A stretch of 64,000 bases of DNA from Undibacterium parvum (GCF_003955735.1 NZ_CP034464.1:4774001-4838000); one strand, 5' to 3'; counted from the first letter of the stretch, positions 1 through 9,340 are shown. Translations and numbers: made by a program. The notes: generated by a model not told the origin, from the sequence alone.

Positions 1-541
1 AACGAGGGAATAATTTTGCGGCATCGCCATAACCCAGATTGCAGATAAAATTAGCCTTAACCTCCGTACCTGCGAAAAAAGCGGCATTGACTTGATCCGC
101 ATCAAAGCCAGACATGGGGCCACAATCCAAACCAAGAGCACGCGCTGCTAACATTAAATAGGCTCCCTGCAAAGACGAGTTACGAAACGCGGTGGCATCA
201 ATCAAAGCCTGATTACCCGCAAACCAGGCGCGTGCATCAGCGTGCGGGAACAGTGTAGGTAATTGCTCGTAAAATGCCATATCCATGCCTATGATAACGG
301 TGACCGGTGCAGTTCTGGTTTTATCCTGATTACCTGGCCCTACACAAGCCAAAAGCTTGTTTTTCTCTGCCTCCGATTTAACAAAGACTAGGCGCGCTGG
401 CGAACAATTAGCGGAGGTCGGCCCCCACTTCATCAGATCATAAATAGCATGCAATTGCTCATCGCTCACAGGCTTATTTTGCCACTCATTATGAGTGCGG
501 GCATTGCTAAACAAGAGGGCGAGATTTTCTGGCGTCAACAT
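1..541 (-). CDS. RutE-like nitroreductase family protein, 3' end missing
   Basis: The gene starts at the ATG read from 541 and runs off the left edge; 180 residues are visible, close to the about 196 of the family. The stretch [17 protein letters not shown] and the later MSGFDADQV closely match E. coli RutE, a putative malonic semialdehyde reductase of pyrimidine catabolism in the FMN-dependent nitroreductase fold. No other rut genes are in view, so the physiological substrate is open: RutE homologues outside rut operons are often annotated only as NADH/NADPH nitroreductase. Nothing in the visible part looks broken. Confidence 0.85.
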   Translation of the reverse strand, partial: MLTPENLALLFSNARTHNEWQNKPVSDEQLHAIYDLMKWGPTSANCSPARLVFVKSEAEKNKLLACVGPGNQDKTRTAPVTVIIGMDMAFYEQLPTLFPHADARAWFAGNQALIDATAFRNSSLQGAYLMLAARALGLDCGPMSGFDADQVNAAFFAGTEVKANFICNLGYGDAAKLFPR

Positions 542-666
542 GGTGTTTCCTTTTTTATCGGTATCAACGCCCGATAATACCCGAAGTAAGTCTATCCTTC
601 AGCGCATGAAATCTAGATACACCGTAAAATACCCCTATTTATATCCCTAGCATTCAATATTCAAAC

Positions 667-1095
667 ATGTTCACCCCTAGCCAGCAAGATGTGCGTCGTT
701 TTTTTTGTGACAGCTTTAAAAAGTCACACGCCAGAGAAATTCTCACCCCGCTCGAGGCAATCGCCGCTGATTGGATACATCAACATCCCGAATACGATCA
801 GATTTTGAGTAATTTGGAAGCTGCGTTAGAGGCGGATTACAGCGTGGATCAAGGCAAGGGCAATCCATTTTTACATCTGTCCATGCACTTATCTATTTCG
901 GAACAGATTTCAGTAGATCAACCACGTGGCGTAAAACATGCCTTTCAGATTCTGGCGAAAAAACTTAATTCTGAACACGAAGCACACCACCAAATGATGG
1001 AGTGCCTCGGTGAAATGATGTGGAACTCACAGAGGACGAGCTTGCCACCAGATGGCGAAGCGTATATCGAAGCACTGCGCAAACGCGCTAGCTAA
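667..1095 (+). CDS. DUF1841 family protein
   Basis: A 142-residue soluble protein without signal peptide or membrane segment. The opening MFTPSQQDVRRFF, the internal NPFLHLSMHLSISEQ and the late HHQMMECLGEMMW fit DUF1841, a conserved family of unknown function in beta- and gammaproteobacteria. The His- and Met-rich C-terminal part is the most distinctive stretch. The gene stands alone, followed six bases after its stop by a hairpin terminator shared with the convergent cytochrome genes. No function can be assigned. Confidence 0.85.
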   Translation: MFTPSQQDVRRFFCDSFKKSHAREILTPLEAIAADWIHQHPEYDQILSNLEAALEADYSVDQGKGNPFLHLSMHLSISEQISVDQPRGVKHAFQILAKKLNSEHEAHHQMMECLGEMMWNSQRTSLPPDGEAYIEALRKRAS

Positions 1096-1100
1096 AAAAA

Positions 1101-1130
1101 AGCCACGCTAACAGCGTGGCTTTTTTTATT
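1101..1130. terminator. Bidirectional intrinsic terminator
   Basis: Perfect nine-base arms AGCCACGCT and AGCGTGGCT (1101-1109 and 1113-1121) around a three-base loop, with an A run before and a T run after. It can end both the DUF1841 transcript and the cytochrome transcript arriving on the other strand. Confidence 0.9.
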
Positions 1131-1141
1131 CTACATGCTAC

Positions 1142-1489
1142 TTATTTTTGCAAAACCAGAGTACCTGGCAAGCTATGAATATACGCAGAAATATTTTGGA
1201 TATCGGTGTTTGACAAAGCCTTAGCCTGCGCACCCATAATCGCATTCCCTCGACCATATGCACCATCAGTACCACGCTGATAAGCCTTCAAAGCCTGGGC
1301 GAGATAGTCTTTATGTTGTCCCGCCAACTTAGGATAACTCGGGTCTATCGGTGTGCTGTAATTAGCACCGTGACAGGATGCGCAATTAAACTTTTCTGCG
1401 GCTAATTTACCGGCCTCGATATTGCCACCAGCAATTGCAGCAAACGAAGAAACTGAGAGCAGTAAAGCTAATAAAGTATTTTTTTTCAT
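1142..1489 (-). CDS. Small class I c-type cytochrome (c553/c4-like)
   Basis: 115 residues with a clear Sec signal peptide ending near AIAGG, so it is periplasmic. One haem site, CASCH, is at residues 36-40, and a Met in NAIMGAQ near residue 85 is the probable sixth iron ligand. It is half the length of a dihaem cytochrome c4 and is followed by a bidirectional terminator. The upstream gene 16 bases away encodes a second cytochrome with its haem site at the same residue positions, so the pair probably arose by duplication or by splitting of a dihaem protein. Role: periplasmic electron carrier, partner unknown. Confidence 0.9.
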   Translation of the reverse strand: MKKNTLLALLLSVSSFAAIAGGNIEAGKLAAEKFNCASCHGANYSTPIDPSYPKLAGQHKDYLAQALKAYQRGTDGAYGRGNAIMGAQAKALSNTDIQNISAYIHSLPGTLVLQK

Positions 1490-1504
1490 AATCTGCCCTT
1501 ATTT

Positions 1505-1825
1505 TTATTTTTGTTGAGAGTAGTAAGCCGCCAGATCAGCAACATCTTGATCGCTCAGACTGCCCGCTATGCCGCGCATGGATGGATGCTTACGCTCACC
1601 CTTGCGGTAAGCCTTCAGCGCACTTTCTATGTAGGCTGCAGATTGACCACCTATCATAGGTACCTGATACACCTCAGGGAAAGTTGCTTTGTAACCGGGG
1701 ATCGCATGGCAACCTATGCACATCGCGACTTTATTTTCAGCAGCCTTGGCATTGCCAACTATATCTGCGGCAGCGGCAAACTGGGTAAGGCTCGCCAGAG
1801 CGAGGAGAGCGAACAATTTTTTCAT
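1505..1825 (-). CDS. Small class I c-type cytochrome
   Basis: 106 residues when started at the ATG at 1825, which puts a normal signal peptide (MKKLFALLALASL...) at the N-terminus; an upstream GTG at 1870 would add 15 residues ahead of it and is unlikely. CIGCH at residues 36-40 binds haem c; a Met in HPSMRGIAG is the probable axial ligand. It is first in a two-gene unit with the next cytochrome. In related genomes such pairs feed terminal oxidases, which is family knowledge; no oxidase gene is next to them here. Confidence 0.9.
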   Translation of the reverse strand: MKKLFALLALASLTQFAAAADIVGNAKAAENKVAMCIGCHAIPGYKATFPEVYQVPMIGGQSAAYIESALKAYRKGERKHPSMRGIAGSLSDQDVADLAAYYSQQK

Positions 1826-2081
1826 ATTGGCGGAGATCGTGTTATCTAATGATATGGTTTGATACAACACAACATTCTAGCTGATTATGCTCAAATTTGC
1901 GTTAAAAACCTAGCGCTTGGGGGTCAACAAGCCCACTTTTATGTGTCTGATATGCCGCAAATGGAAAAACGACTTACTAGACCCGATGAGGAATAGCACA
2001 AGCGTTCGCAAGCAAGCCGATTCTCGCTTATACTTTGCGTTAAACCCACCCCTTCTTAAGACAACAACATTCACGCAAAAC

Positions 2082-2936
2082 ATGAAACAGGCAACCCGAT
2101 TTGATGGCGCACAAAATTATGTCGCGACCGATGATTTAAAACTGGCAGTCAATGCCGCTCTGACCCTGCAACGGCCTTTACTAATCAAAGGCGAGCCCGG
2201 TACCGGAAAAACCATGTTGGCAGAAGAAGTCGCTAGCGCCCTCAATATGCCCTTGATGCAATGGCATATTAAGTCGACCACAAAAGCCCAGCAAGGCCTC
2301 TATGAATACGATGCAGTGTCACGCCTACGTGATTCACAGCTAGGTGACGAACGCGTCAAGGACATCCACAATTACATCGTCAAAGGTGTGTTGTGGCAAG
2401 CGTTTACTGCCAATGAACCGGTCGTTCTGTTAATCGATGAAATTGATAAGGCCGACATCGAATTCCCTAACGACTTACTACGTGAACTAGATCGTATGGA
2501 ATTTTACGTCTATGAAACGCGCGAAATGGTCAGAGCCGTACATAGACCCTTGGTAATCATCACGTCTAACAACGAAAAAGAATTACCCGATGCATTTTTA
2601 CGTCGCTGCTTCTTCCATTACATCAAATTCCCAGACAAAGAGACGATGCAACAAATCGTCGATGTCCACTTCCCTAAGCTCAAAAGTGATTTATTAGCAC
2701 AAGCCTTGCAAACCTTCTATGAAGTACGTGATATCGCAGGCTTAAAGAAAAAACCATCGACGTCCGAATTGCTGGACTGGCTAAAATTATTGCTGGCCGA
2801 AGATATTCCTGCAGAGATCCTGCGCGGAAAAGATCAGAAACTAGCGATACCTCCGCTGCACGGCGCACTCTTGAAGAATGAACAGGATGTCCATTTGTTT
2901 GAGCGTCTGGTCTATATGTCGCGCACCAACCGCTAA
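2082..2936 (+). CDS. MoxR-type AAA+ ATPase
   Basis: 284 residues from the ATG at 2082; the reading frame stays open upstream to a TTG at 1917, but homology begins only after 2082. Walker A GEPGTGKT is at residues 37-44, Walker B VVLLIDEID follows near 113-121, and the sensor region IITSNNEKELPDAFLRRC is intact. MoxR/CoxD-type ATPases act as chaperones that help insert cofactors or assemble enzyme complexes, normally together with a VWA-domain protein encoded next door. Here no VWA gene follows: the next gene is ilvC on the opposite strand. The target enzyme is therefore unknown. Confidence 0.9.
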   Translation: MKQATRFDGAQNYVATDDLKLAVNAALTLQRPLLIKGEPGTGKTMLAEEVASALNMPLMQWHIKSTTKAQQGLYEYDAVSRLRDSQLGDERVKDIHNYIVKGVLWQAFTANEPVVLLIDEIDKADIEFPNDLLRELDRMEFYVYETREMVRAVHRPLVIITSNNEKELPDAFLRRCFFHYIKFPDKETMQQIVDVHFPKLKSDLLAQALQTFYEVRDIAGLKKKPSTSELLDWLKLLLAEDIPAEILRGKDQKLAIPPLHGALLKNEQDVHLFERLVYMSRTNR

Positions 2937-2960
2937 AACCAACTAATAACTACGATGCCA

Positions 2961-2987
2961 AATAGGGGGAGCAATGCCCCCCCTATT
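2961..2987. terminator. Hairpin after moxR-like gene, no T run
   Basis: Perfect nine-base arms AATAGGGGG and CCCCCTATT 24 bases after the ATPase stop. A T run is absent on both strands, so it may be a transcript-end stabiliser instead of a classical terminator. The rest of 2988-3170 shows nothing I can identify; short open frames there have no protein-like composition. Confidence 0.45.
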
Positions 2988-3173
2988 CCGGCTAGTTAGA
3001 AACCTCGATTAGCTTAGTCCACGGTTGCCGATTTAAAAAAATACCAGGCATAGGCTCAGTGCGCAATATCCATGCGCCTCTCCAAGGCATTGCCTCGCAA
3101 AGCCGCATGGATACTGGGCGCTAGGCCATTGCACTTTTCAAATTTCAATTTCCAATTTTGATTGCGCATAAAC

Positions 3174-3204
3174 GAAAAAAAACCGCCCATTTGGACGGTT
3201 TTCA
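3174..3204 (-). terminator. Intrinsic terminator of the ilv operon
   Basis: On the minus strand a stem AACCGTCC/GGGCGGTT (one mismatch, loop AAAT) is followed by eight Ts. It lies about 75 bases after the ilvC stop. Confidence 0.85.
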
Positions 3205-3277
3205 TTGTGATCACGCCGAGAATAGCACTCCGTAATAGCAAGTGCCCCGTGCAGTGATTTTTCGTTTAGTTCTTAGC

Positions 3278-4342
<1,065 letters not shown>

Positions 4343-4354
4343 TTAAAGCTGTTT

Positions 4355-4846
4355 TTATACTTTAAGGATGCGTTCGCCGCGCCCTATACCTGAACCACCG
4401 GTGCGTACTGTTTCCAGAATCGCAGTGCGGTCTATCGAGTCGATAAAGGCGTCCAACTTGCCTTTGTTACCGGTCAATTCTATGGTGTAGGTCTTTTCAG
4501 TCACATCAATGATGCGGCCACGGAAAATATCCGCAGTGCGCTTCATTTCTTCACGCTCTTTACCGACCGCTCTCACTTTGATCAGCATCAGCTCGCGTTC
4601 TATGTGCGCACCTTCAGTCAAATCAACCACCTTAATCACCTCGATGAGGCGATTAAGGTGCTTGGTGATTTGCTCAATAATATCGTCGGAGCCGGAAGTG
4701 ACGATGGTCATACGCGACAAAGTCGCGTCTTCGGTCGGCGCCACCGTCAAGGTTTCAATGTTGTAACCACGCGCCGAGAACAAACCGACTACGCGCGACA
4801 AGGCACCAGCTTCATTTTCCAGCAAAACAGAAATGATATGTCTCAT
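4355..4846 (-). CDS. ilvH: Acetolactate synthase regulatory subunit
   Basis: 163 residues, the normal size. The N-terminal ACT domain (HIISVLLENEAGALSRVVGLF) binds valine and mediates feedback inhibition, and the C-terminal ACT-like domain follows. Its ATG shares one base with the TAA stop of ilvB (TAATG), the usual sign of translational coupling that keeps catalytic and regulatory subunits in proportion. Part of ilvB-ilvH-ilvC. Confidence 0.97.
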   Translation of the reverse strand: MRHIISVLLENEAGALSRVVGLFSARGYNIETLTVAPTEDATLSRMTIVTSGSDDIIEQITKHLNRLIEVIKVVDLTEGAHIERELMLIKVRAVGKEREEMKRTADIFRGRIIDVTEKTYTIELTGNKGKLDAFIDSIDRTAILETVRTGGSGIGRGERILKV

Positions 4847-6561
4847 TACAGATCCTCCGAGCCAAGCAGCATTTCAGTCAAGCCCTTACCCGCCTTAACC
4901 ATAGGCCAGACGTTTTCAGATTGATCGGTAATGAAGTTCATGAACACCAACCTATCTTTCATGGCAAACGCTTCTTGCAAGGCGCCATCCACGTCCGCCG
5001 GATTTTCTATCTTCATACCGACGTGACCATATGCCTCTACTAGCTTGGTAAAGTCCGGCAATGAATCCATATAAGATTCAGAATAACGTCCGTTGTAATC
5101 AATTTTCTGCCATTGACGCACCATGCCGAGGGCACGGTTATTCAAGAGAATAATTTTGGGCGTCAAGTGATATTGCTTACACGTTGCCAGCTCTTGAATA
5201 CACATCTGTATCGAAGCTTCACCAGTAATACAAGCCACGGTTGCATCCGGATTGGCCATTTGCACACCCATGGCATAAGGTAAACCTACGCCCATCGTGC
5301 CTAGTCCACCGGAGTTGATCCAGCGCCGTGGCTTATCAAAGCGGTAGTATTGTGCTGCCCACATCTGATGCTGACCGACGTCGGAAGTAACAAAGGCATC
5401 GCCCTTGGTGATTTCCCACACTTTTTGCACTACCGATTGTGGCTTGATCAAATCAGGCGAAGTGGCAAATTTGAGGCAATCACGTTCCCGCCACTGATTA
5501 ATTTGCTTCCACCATTCAGCTAATGATTTTGGGTTTGGTTTGAGTTCTGTAGCATTTAATTGCGACAAAAATTCTACCAACACATCCTTCACATTGCCAA
5601 CGATAGGAATATCAACTTTGACGCGTTTAGAGATCGACGAAGGGTCGATATCGATATGGATAATTTTACGAGGATGCGACGCAAAATGCTTAGGATTGCC
5701 AATCACCCTATCGTCAAAGCGTGCACCAATTGCGATCAACACGTCGCAATGTTGCATCGCCATGTTGGCTTCATAAGTACCATGCATGCCAGGCATACCA
5801 ACAAATTTATCGTCAGATGCACGATAAGCCCCCAAACCCATTAAGGTATTTGTGCACGGAAAACCTAATTGATCGACCAATTTATTCAGTTCTGGCGCAG
5901 CATTCGCCAGGATCACACCACCACCGGTGTAGATCATAGGACGCTCAGCTTGCAGCAATAATTGAACGGCCTTACGAATTTGGCCAGAGTGACCTTTATC
6001 GACAGGCTTATACGAGCGCATCTCGACTTCTTTTGGATACTCGTAGGTAGTTTTATGGTTGCTGATATCTTTGGGGATATCGATCAGTACTGGGCCAGGG
6101 CGACCAGTGGTCGCAATAAAAAACGCTTTTTTGACTGTCGCCGCCAGATCTCTGACGTCTTTCACCAAAAAATTATGTTTTACACAGGGCCGTGTAATAC
6201 CTACCGTATCACATTCTTGAAAAGCATCTTGACCGATAGCATGACTAGGAACTTGACCTGAAATGATCACCATAGGAATTGAATCCATATAGGCTGTCGC
6301 TAGACCAGTTACGGCATTCGTTACACCGGGACCAGAGGTCACCAACGCCACGCCAACTTTTTGAGAAGATCGGGAATAAGCATCGGCAGCGTGAATCGCA
6401 GCCTGCTCATGACGAACAAGAATATGTTGAAACTTGTCCTGATTGTAAATTGCGTCGTAGATATAGAGTACCGCACCGCCCGGATATCCGAACACATGCT
6501 CAACACCCTCTTCGGCCAGACATTTAACTAAAATTTCTGCGCCTGTAAATTCTGAACTCAT
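4846..6561 (-). CDS. ilvB: Acetolactate synthase catalytic subunit
   Basis: 571 residues from the ATG at 6561, which has an AAGGAA ribosome site; an in-frame ATG six codons earlier is less well placed. The enzyme condenses pyruvate with pyruvate or 2-oxobutyrate using thiamin diphosphate. The cofactor-activating Glu is E52 in RHEQAA, and the QVPSHAIGQDAFQE segment is typical. The Mg/ThDP motif, usually GDG, reads GEA here (residues 447-449), and the NN end of the motif is followed by RALG where most relatives have RYLG. Glu in that place is, as I recall, common in betaproteobacterial enzymes; the Ala is less so. The symbol ilvI would fit equally well. Confidence 0.96.
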   Translation of the reverse strand: MSSEFTGAEILVKCLAEEGVEHVFGYPGGAVLYIYDAIYNQDKFQHILVRHEQAAIHAADAYSRSSQKVGVALVTSGPGVTNAVTGLATAYMDSIPMVIISGQVPSHAIGQDAFQECDTVGITRPCVKHNFLVKDVRDLAATVKKAFFIATTGRPGPVLIDIPKDISNHKTTYEYPKEVEMRSYKPVDKGHSGQIRKAVQLLLQAERPMIYTGGGVILANAAPELNKLVDQLGFPCTNTLMGLGAYRASDDKFVGMPGMHGTYEANMAMQHCDVLIAIGARFDDRVIGNPKHFASHPRKIIHIDIDPSSISKRVKVDIPIVGNVKDVLVEFLSQLNATELKPNPKSLAEWWKQINQWRERDCLKFATSPDLIKPQSVVQKVWEITKGDAFVTSDVGQHQMWAAQYYRFDKPRRWINSGGLGTMGVGLPYAMGVQMANPDATVACITGEASIQMCIQELATCKQYHLTPKIILLNNRALGMVRQWQKIDYNGRYSESYMDSLPDFTKLVEAYGHVGMKIENPADVDGALQEAFAMKDRLVFMNFITDQSENVWPMVKAGKGLTEMLLGSEDL

Positions 6562-6845
6562 AATAAGTATTCCTTTCAAGGTCCATAGGAGATTGATCGG
6601 ATGTTCTTTCCTAGCGAAACTGTAATACCAAGCGCTCAGCTGACATCCCTTTTTGTGCGGTCACGCCATCCTTTGTACATCCGTTGGACATAGTTCCAGA
6701 TTGCGCTTAAAGGCGACTCGTTCAGTCAGTTTACAAGCTTGGCTACAACATGTTTCTCACACTTGTGGCATGGGTTAGAACAAACAGCTAATGAAAGCGA
6801 ACCAGCTGAAATTAGCATTATGAGCTAAATCAAACCGATTTTTTT

Positions 6846-6863
6846 GCTCCAAGATCTTGGAGC
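6846..6863. promoter_or_regulatory. 18-bp perfect palindrome in ilvB upstream region
   Basis: GCTCCAAGATCTTGGAGC is identical on both strands. It lies about 285 bases before the ilvB ATG and immediately downstream of a possible minus-strand promoter. It could be an operator or, as RNA, a seven-base-pair hairpin with a GATC loop at the very start of a long leader. No regulator is implied by the sequence alone. Confidence 0.5.
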
Positions 6864-6871
6864 GAAGTCGT

Positions 6872-6900
6872 ACGGTACTGCGTTGCAGCAATTTGGTCAA
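6872..6900 (-). promoter_or_regulatory. Candidate sigma-70 promoter for ilvBHC
   Basis: TTGACC (plus positions 6895-6900) and TACCGT (6872-6877) are 17 bases apart on the minus strand. The -35 is good and the -10 is weak. A start near 6865 would give a leader of about 300 bases before ilvB. The remaining sequence of 6562-7125 holds only a 26-codon frame (minus strand, ending near 6610) that is not rich in Ile, Leu or Val, so there is no obvious attenuator peptide. Confidence 0.4.
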
Positions 6901-7125
6901 GAAAAATTCGCTATTAGCTTGCATAAAATAAGCACCCACGGCTTAGCCCAAATAAAAAGTTAAGACATCTAAGAATAATTTTGCTAGCATTGGCGAAATT
7001 TTTACATTAGCGACTATTTGATAAGTAGTACAAGCACAGGTCGACTCAAAAAAGATCGGCTTTCTTTAAAAGATTTCCGTATTAAAACAAAGAACACTTT
7101 AGATCTCGGATACGAACGCCAACTC

Positions 7126-7695
7126 ATGGCTACAGACAAAGAATTAGGAAGTTTTCTGGAAGGTGTCGAACGCCGCGCCTTCAAACATGCCCTTTATATG
7201 GTTCGCAACGAGGAGTCATCACTGGACATCGTCCAGGAAGCGATGATAAAACTTGCGGAAAAATATGGCGACAAGCCAGCGGCCGAATTACCCATGCTTT
7301 TTCAGCGTATATTGCAAAACACCATATTAGATTTTTTCAGAAGAGAAAAAGTTCGAAACACTTGGGTTAGTTTATTTTCGAATATTGCTCCAAACAATCA
7401 AGACGATGATAATTTTGATCTACTAGAAAACTTCGCATCGGAAGAAGGCTCTGAGGCCGCAGAATCAGTTGCCGACAAGCTAGAACGAGAACAAATATTG
7501 AATATTATTGATGAGGAAATAAAAAAACTTCCTACGCGTCAACGAGAAGCCTTCCTCATGCGTTATTGGGAGGACATGGATGTGGCAGAAACGGCCACCG
7601 CAATGGGATGCTCCGAAGGTAGTGTAAAAACACATTGCTCAAGAGCTACGCACGCATTAGCCGCATCGCTTAAAGCAAAAGGAATACGTTTATGA
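7126..7695 (+). CDS. RNA polymerase sigma factor, ECF-like
   Basis: 189 residues from the ATG at 7126; the frame extends upstream to a TTG at 7018, but homology starts with the ATG. Region 2 covers roughly residues 17-80 (HALYMVRNEESSLDIVQEA, then the DNA-contacting DFFRREKVRN), and region 4 roughly 128-182, with the helix-turn-helix AETATAMGCSEGSVKTHCSR. Regions 1 and 3 are missing, as in ECF sigma factors, and an acidic linker joins the domains. It overlaps the next gene by four bases. In Burkholderiales this sigma factor is regularly followed by DUF3619, DUF3106 and RDD genes, as here; its regulon is not known to me. Confidence 0.93.
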   Translation: MATDKELGSFLEGVERRAFKHALYMVRNEESSLDIVQEAMIKLAEKYGDKPAAELPMLFQRILQNTILDFFRREKVRNTWVSLFSNIAPNNQDDDNFDLLENFASEEGSEAAESVADKLEREQILNIIDEEIKKLPTRQREAFLMRYWEDMDVAETATAMGCSEGSVKTHCSRATHALAASLKAKGIRL

Positions 7696-8108
7696 ACCAC
7701 ACAAAAGATACCCACGATCTCGAGTTCGCCTACAAAGTAAGGCGAGCCCTGAACGAATCAGCTGAAAACATCCCAAATTCTGCACTAGAGCGCCTAGCCA
7801 GTGCACGTAAAATTGCATTGTCTAAGAAAAAACAAGCCGCTCCTGTAGCTGTGCGTTCTTTTAGTGGCGTGCTAGCGGGTAATTCTGGATTCTCGTTTCA
7901 AGGTCCAAGTTCTTTAATCGGTAAGCTGGGGATTGCGTTTCCATTGTTAGTATTGGTAATCGGACTTTTTGGGATTTATGAATACGAACAACAACAAAGA
8001 ATTACTGACCTGGCGGAGATCGATGTAGCGGTACTTGTGGACGAGTTGCCTCCTGATGCGTATCTTGATACCGGTTTTCGCGCCTTCTTGAATAAGTCTG
8101 AGGAATAA
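7692..8108 (+). CDS. DUF3619 family membrane protein, probable anti-sigma factor
   Basis: 138 residues. The N-terminal 75 residues are polar and helix-prone, one membrane helix lies at about 79-97 (LGIAFPLLVLVIGLFGIYEY), and the last 40 residues are acidic with DELPPDAYLDTGFRAFL. The start ATG overlaps the sigma gene stop by four bases, which suggests coupled synthesis. One membrane helix with a cytoplasmic N-terminal region next to a sigma factor is the layout of an anti-sigma factor; this role is inferred from layout and position, not from a recognised anti-sigma domain. DUF3619 is the family match. Confidence 0.85.
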   Translation: MNHTKDTHDLEFAYKVRRALNESAENIPNSALERLASARKIALSKKKQAAPVAVRSFSGVLAGNSGFSFQGPSSLIGKLGIAFPLLVLVIGLFGIYEYEQQQRITDLAEIDVAVLVDELPPDAYLDTGFRAFLNKSEE

Positions 8109-8110
8109 AC

Positions 8111-8824
8111 GTGCGTTTTCCCGCTCTGAATTTAAGCATTAAGTTACAACTATTTCTTTTTTCATTGTTAGTGACAGGCACCTCTACGGTGCTTGCCACT
8201 AATGGTCTGCCCGCAGCTACGGCATTGCAGAAGCCAACTACGCCGAACTCAACTACGGTTGCAAGCAAACCGCTTTGGGCATCACTCTCTCCACAACAAA
8301 AATTAGCTTTATCCCCGTTATCAGCGGAGTGGGACAAAATCGATGAGGTTCGCAAGAAAAAATGGTTGGAAATAGCTGCAAAATACCCAAACATGAAACC
8401 AGATGAGCAAACTCGAGTACAAGAACGTATTCGTGACTGGGTAAAACTGAGCCCCGAGCAACGCATGCAGGCGAGGGAAAATTTCGCTCAAACCACACAG
8501 ATAAAACCCGAACAAAAATCAGCGCAGTGGCAACAATACCAGCAACTTAGTGAAGAACAAAAAAAACAGTTGGCGAACGAAGTCAGTAGCAAGAAAAGCA
8601 TTACGAATATTCCATCCGAATCGCAAAGGGTAGTCAAACCTTTAGCGCCCATTCGCGTTGGCCCACCACCTACGGCCAAGTCTAGTCCGAAACCAGTGCC
8701 ATCACCTCTAGCCACACCTATCGTGGAAACTGCCTCAACAGGCGAGCAAAGCACTCCGACCTCGACTCCAACACCTCCTGCAACAACAAACAGCGCTGCG
8801 GCCTCTCAAGCCGCTTCCAAATAA
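8111..8824 (+). CDS. DUF3106 family periplasmic protein
   Basis: 237 residues from a GTG two bases after the previous stop. A signal peptide (about residues 1-29) points to the periplasm. The central part is a run of short helical repeats built on LSPQQK, LSPEQR and LSEEQK, like the helical hairpins of the CpxP/Spy/heavy-metal-resistor group, and the last 70 residues are a Pro/Thr/Ser-rich tail without predicted fold. DUF3106 has no assigned function. Its position after a sigma factor and a one-helix membrane protein suggests a periplasmic sensor or modulator (inference). Confidence 0.85.
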   Translation: MRFPALNLSIKLQLFLFSLLVTGTSTVLATNGLPAATALQKPTTPNSTTVASKPLWASLSPQQKLALSPLSAEWDKIDEVRKKKWLEIAAKYPNMKPDEQTRVQERIRDWVKLSPEQRMQARENFAQTTQIKPEQKSAQWQQYQQLSEEQKKQLANEVSSKKSITNIPSESQRVVKPLAPIRVGPPPTAKSSPKPVPSPLATPIVETASTGEQSTPTSTPTPPATTNSAAASQAASK

Positions 8825-8827
8825 GCA

Positions 8828-9340
8828 TTGAAAAAACCATCATTATCACTCTCAGCCCCGAAAATCGGCACTCGATTAATCTGCATGTTGTATGAAGCCG
8901 TGCTGCTATTTGGCGTCGCATTTATTGCGACACTGCTGTTTGATGTTACGACACAAAACAGTACAACGCCCACACTTAGATACGCTAGAGAATTTTGGTT
9001 ATTTCTTATTTTCGGCGTCTATTTTATTTACTTTTGGTGTCGCACCGGCCAAACCTTGGCGATGAAAACCTGGCACATTCGCGTCATCGATAGTGAAAGG
9101 TCCAAGCTCCCCATCATTAAAGCTATTGTGCGTTATTGCCTTGCTTGGATGTGGTTCATACCAGGGCTGGCGATTGCTTACCAGTTTGAACTTAAGAACT
9201 GGAGCAGCATCGTCGCAGTTCTTGTAGGGGCCATCGCCTGGGCAATTACAGCGAACTTTGATCAAGATAAGCAATTCCTACATGATAAATTGGCGAAGAC
9301 ACGTTTAATCATCGACAATGCGACATCCGCGGAAAAATAA
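8828..9340 (+). CDS. RDD family membrane protein
   Basis: 170 residues from a TTG four bases after the DUF3106 stop. The family signature opens with IGTRLICMLYEAVLLFG and three to four membrane helices follow, with the typical YFWCRTGQTLAMKTWHIRVID loop; the arginine-aspartate pair of the name is present in part (the Asp is replaced by Glu in LYEA). RDD proteins are inner-membrane proteins, some proposed as ion transporters. Last gene of the sigma factor unit. The TTG is chosen because an ATG at 8885 would remove the conserved Arg. Confidence 0.85.
   Translation: MKKPSLSLSAPKIGTRLICMLYEAVLLFGVAFIATLLFDVTTQNSTTPTLRYAREFWLFLIFGVYFIYFWCRTGQTLAMKTWHIRVIDSERSKLPIIKAIVRYCLAWMWFIPGLAIAYQFELKNWSSIVAVLVGAIAWAITANFDQDKQFLHDKLAKTRLIIDNATSAEK

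Noticed and set aside
1511..1849. Plus-strand frame opposite the cytochrome gene
   Set aside because: It is antisense to a gene with signal peptide and haem motif; composition is not protein-like.
1917..2081. Upstream continuation of the MoxR reading frame
   Set aside because: No similarity to the family before the ATG at 2082, and it begins with a rare TTG.
3056..3241. Minus-strand 61-codon frame downstream of ilvC
   Set aside because: It spans the ilv terminator and has no recognisable features.
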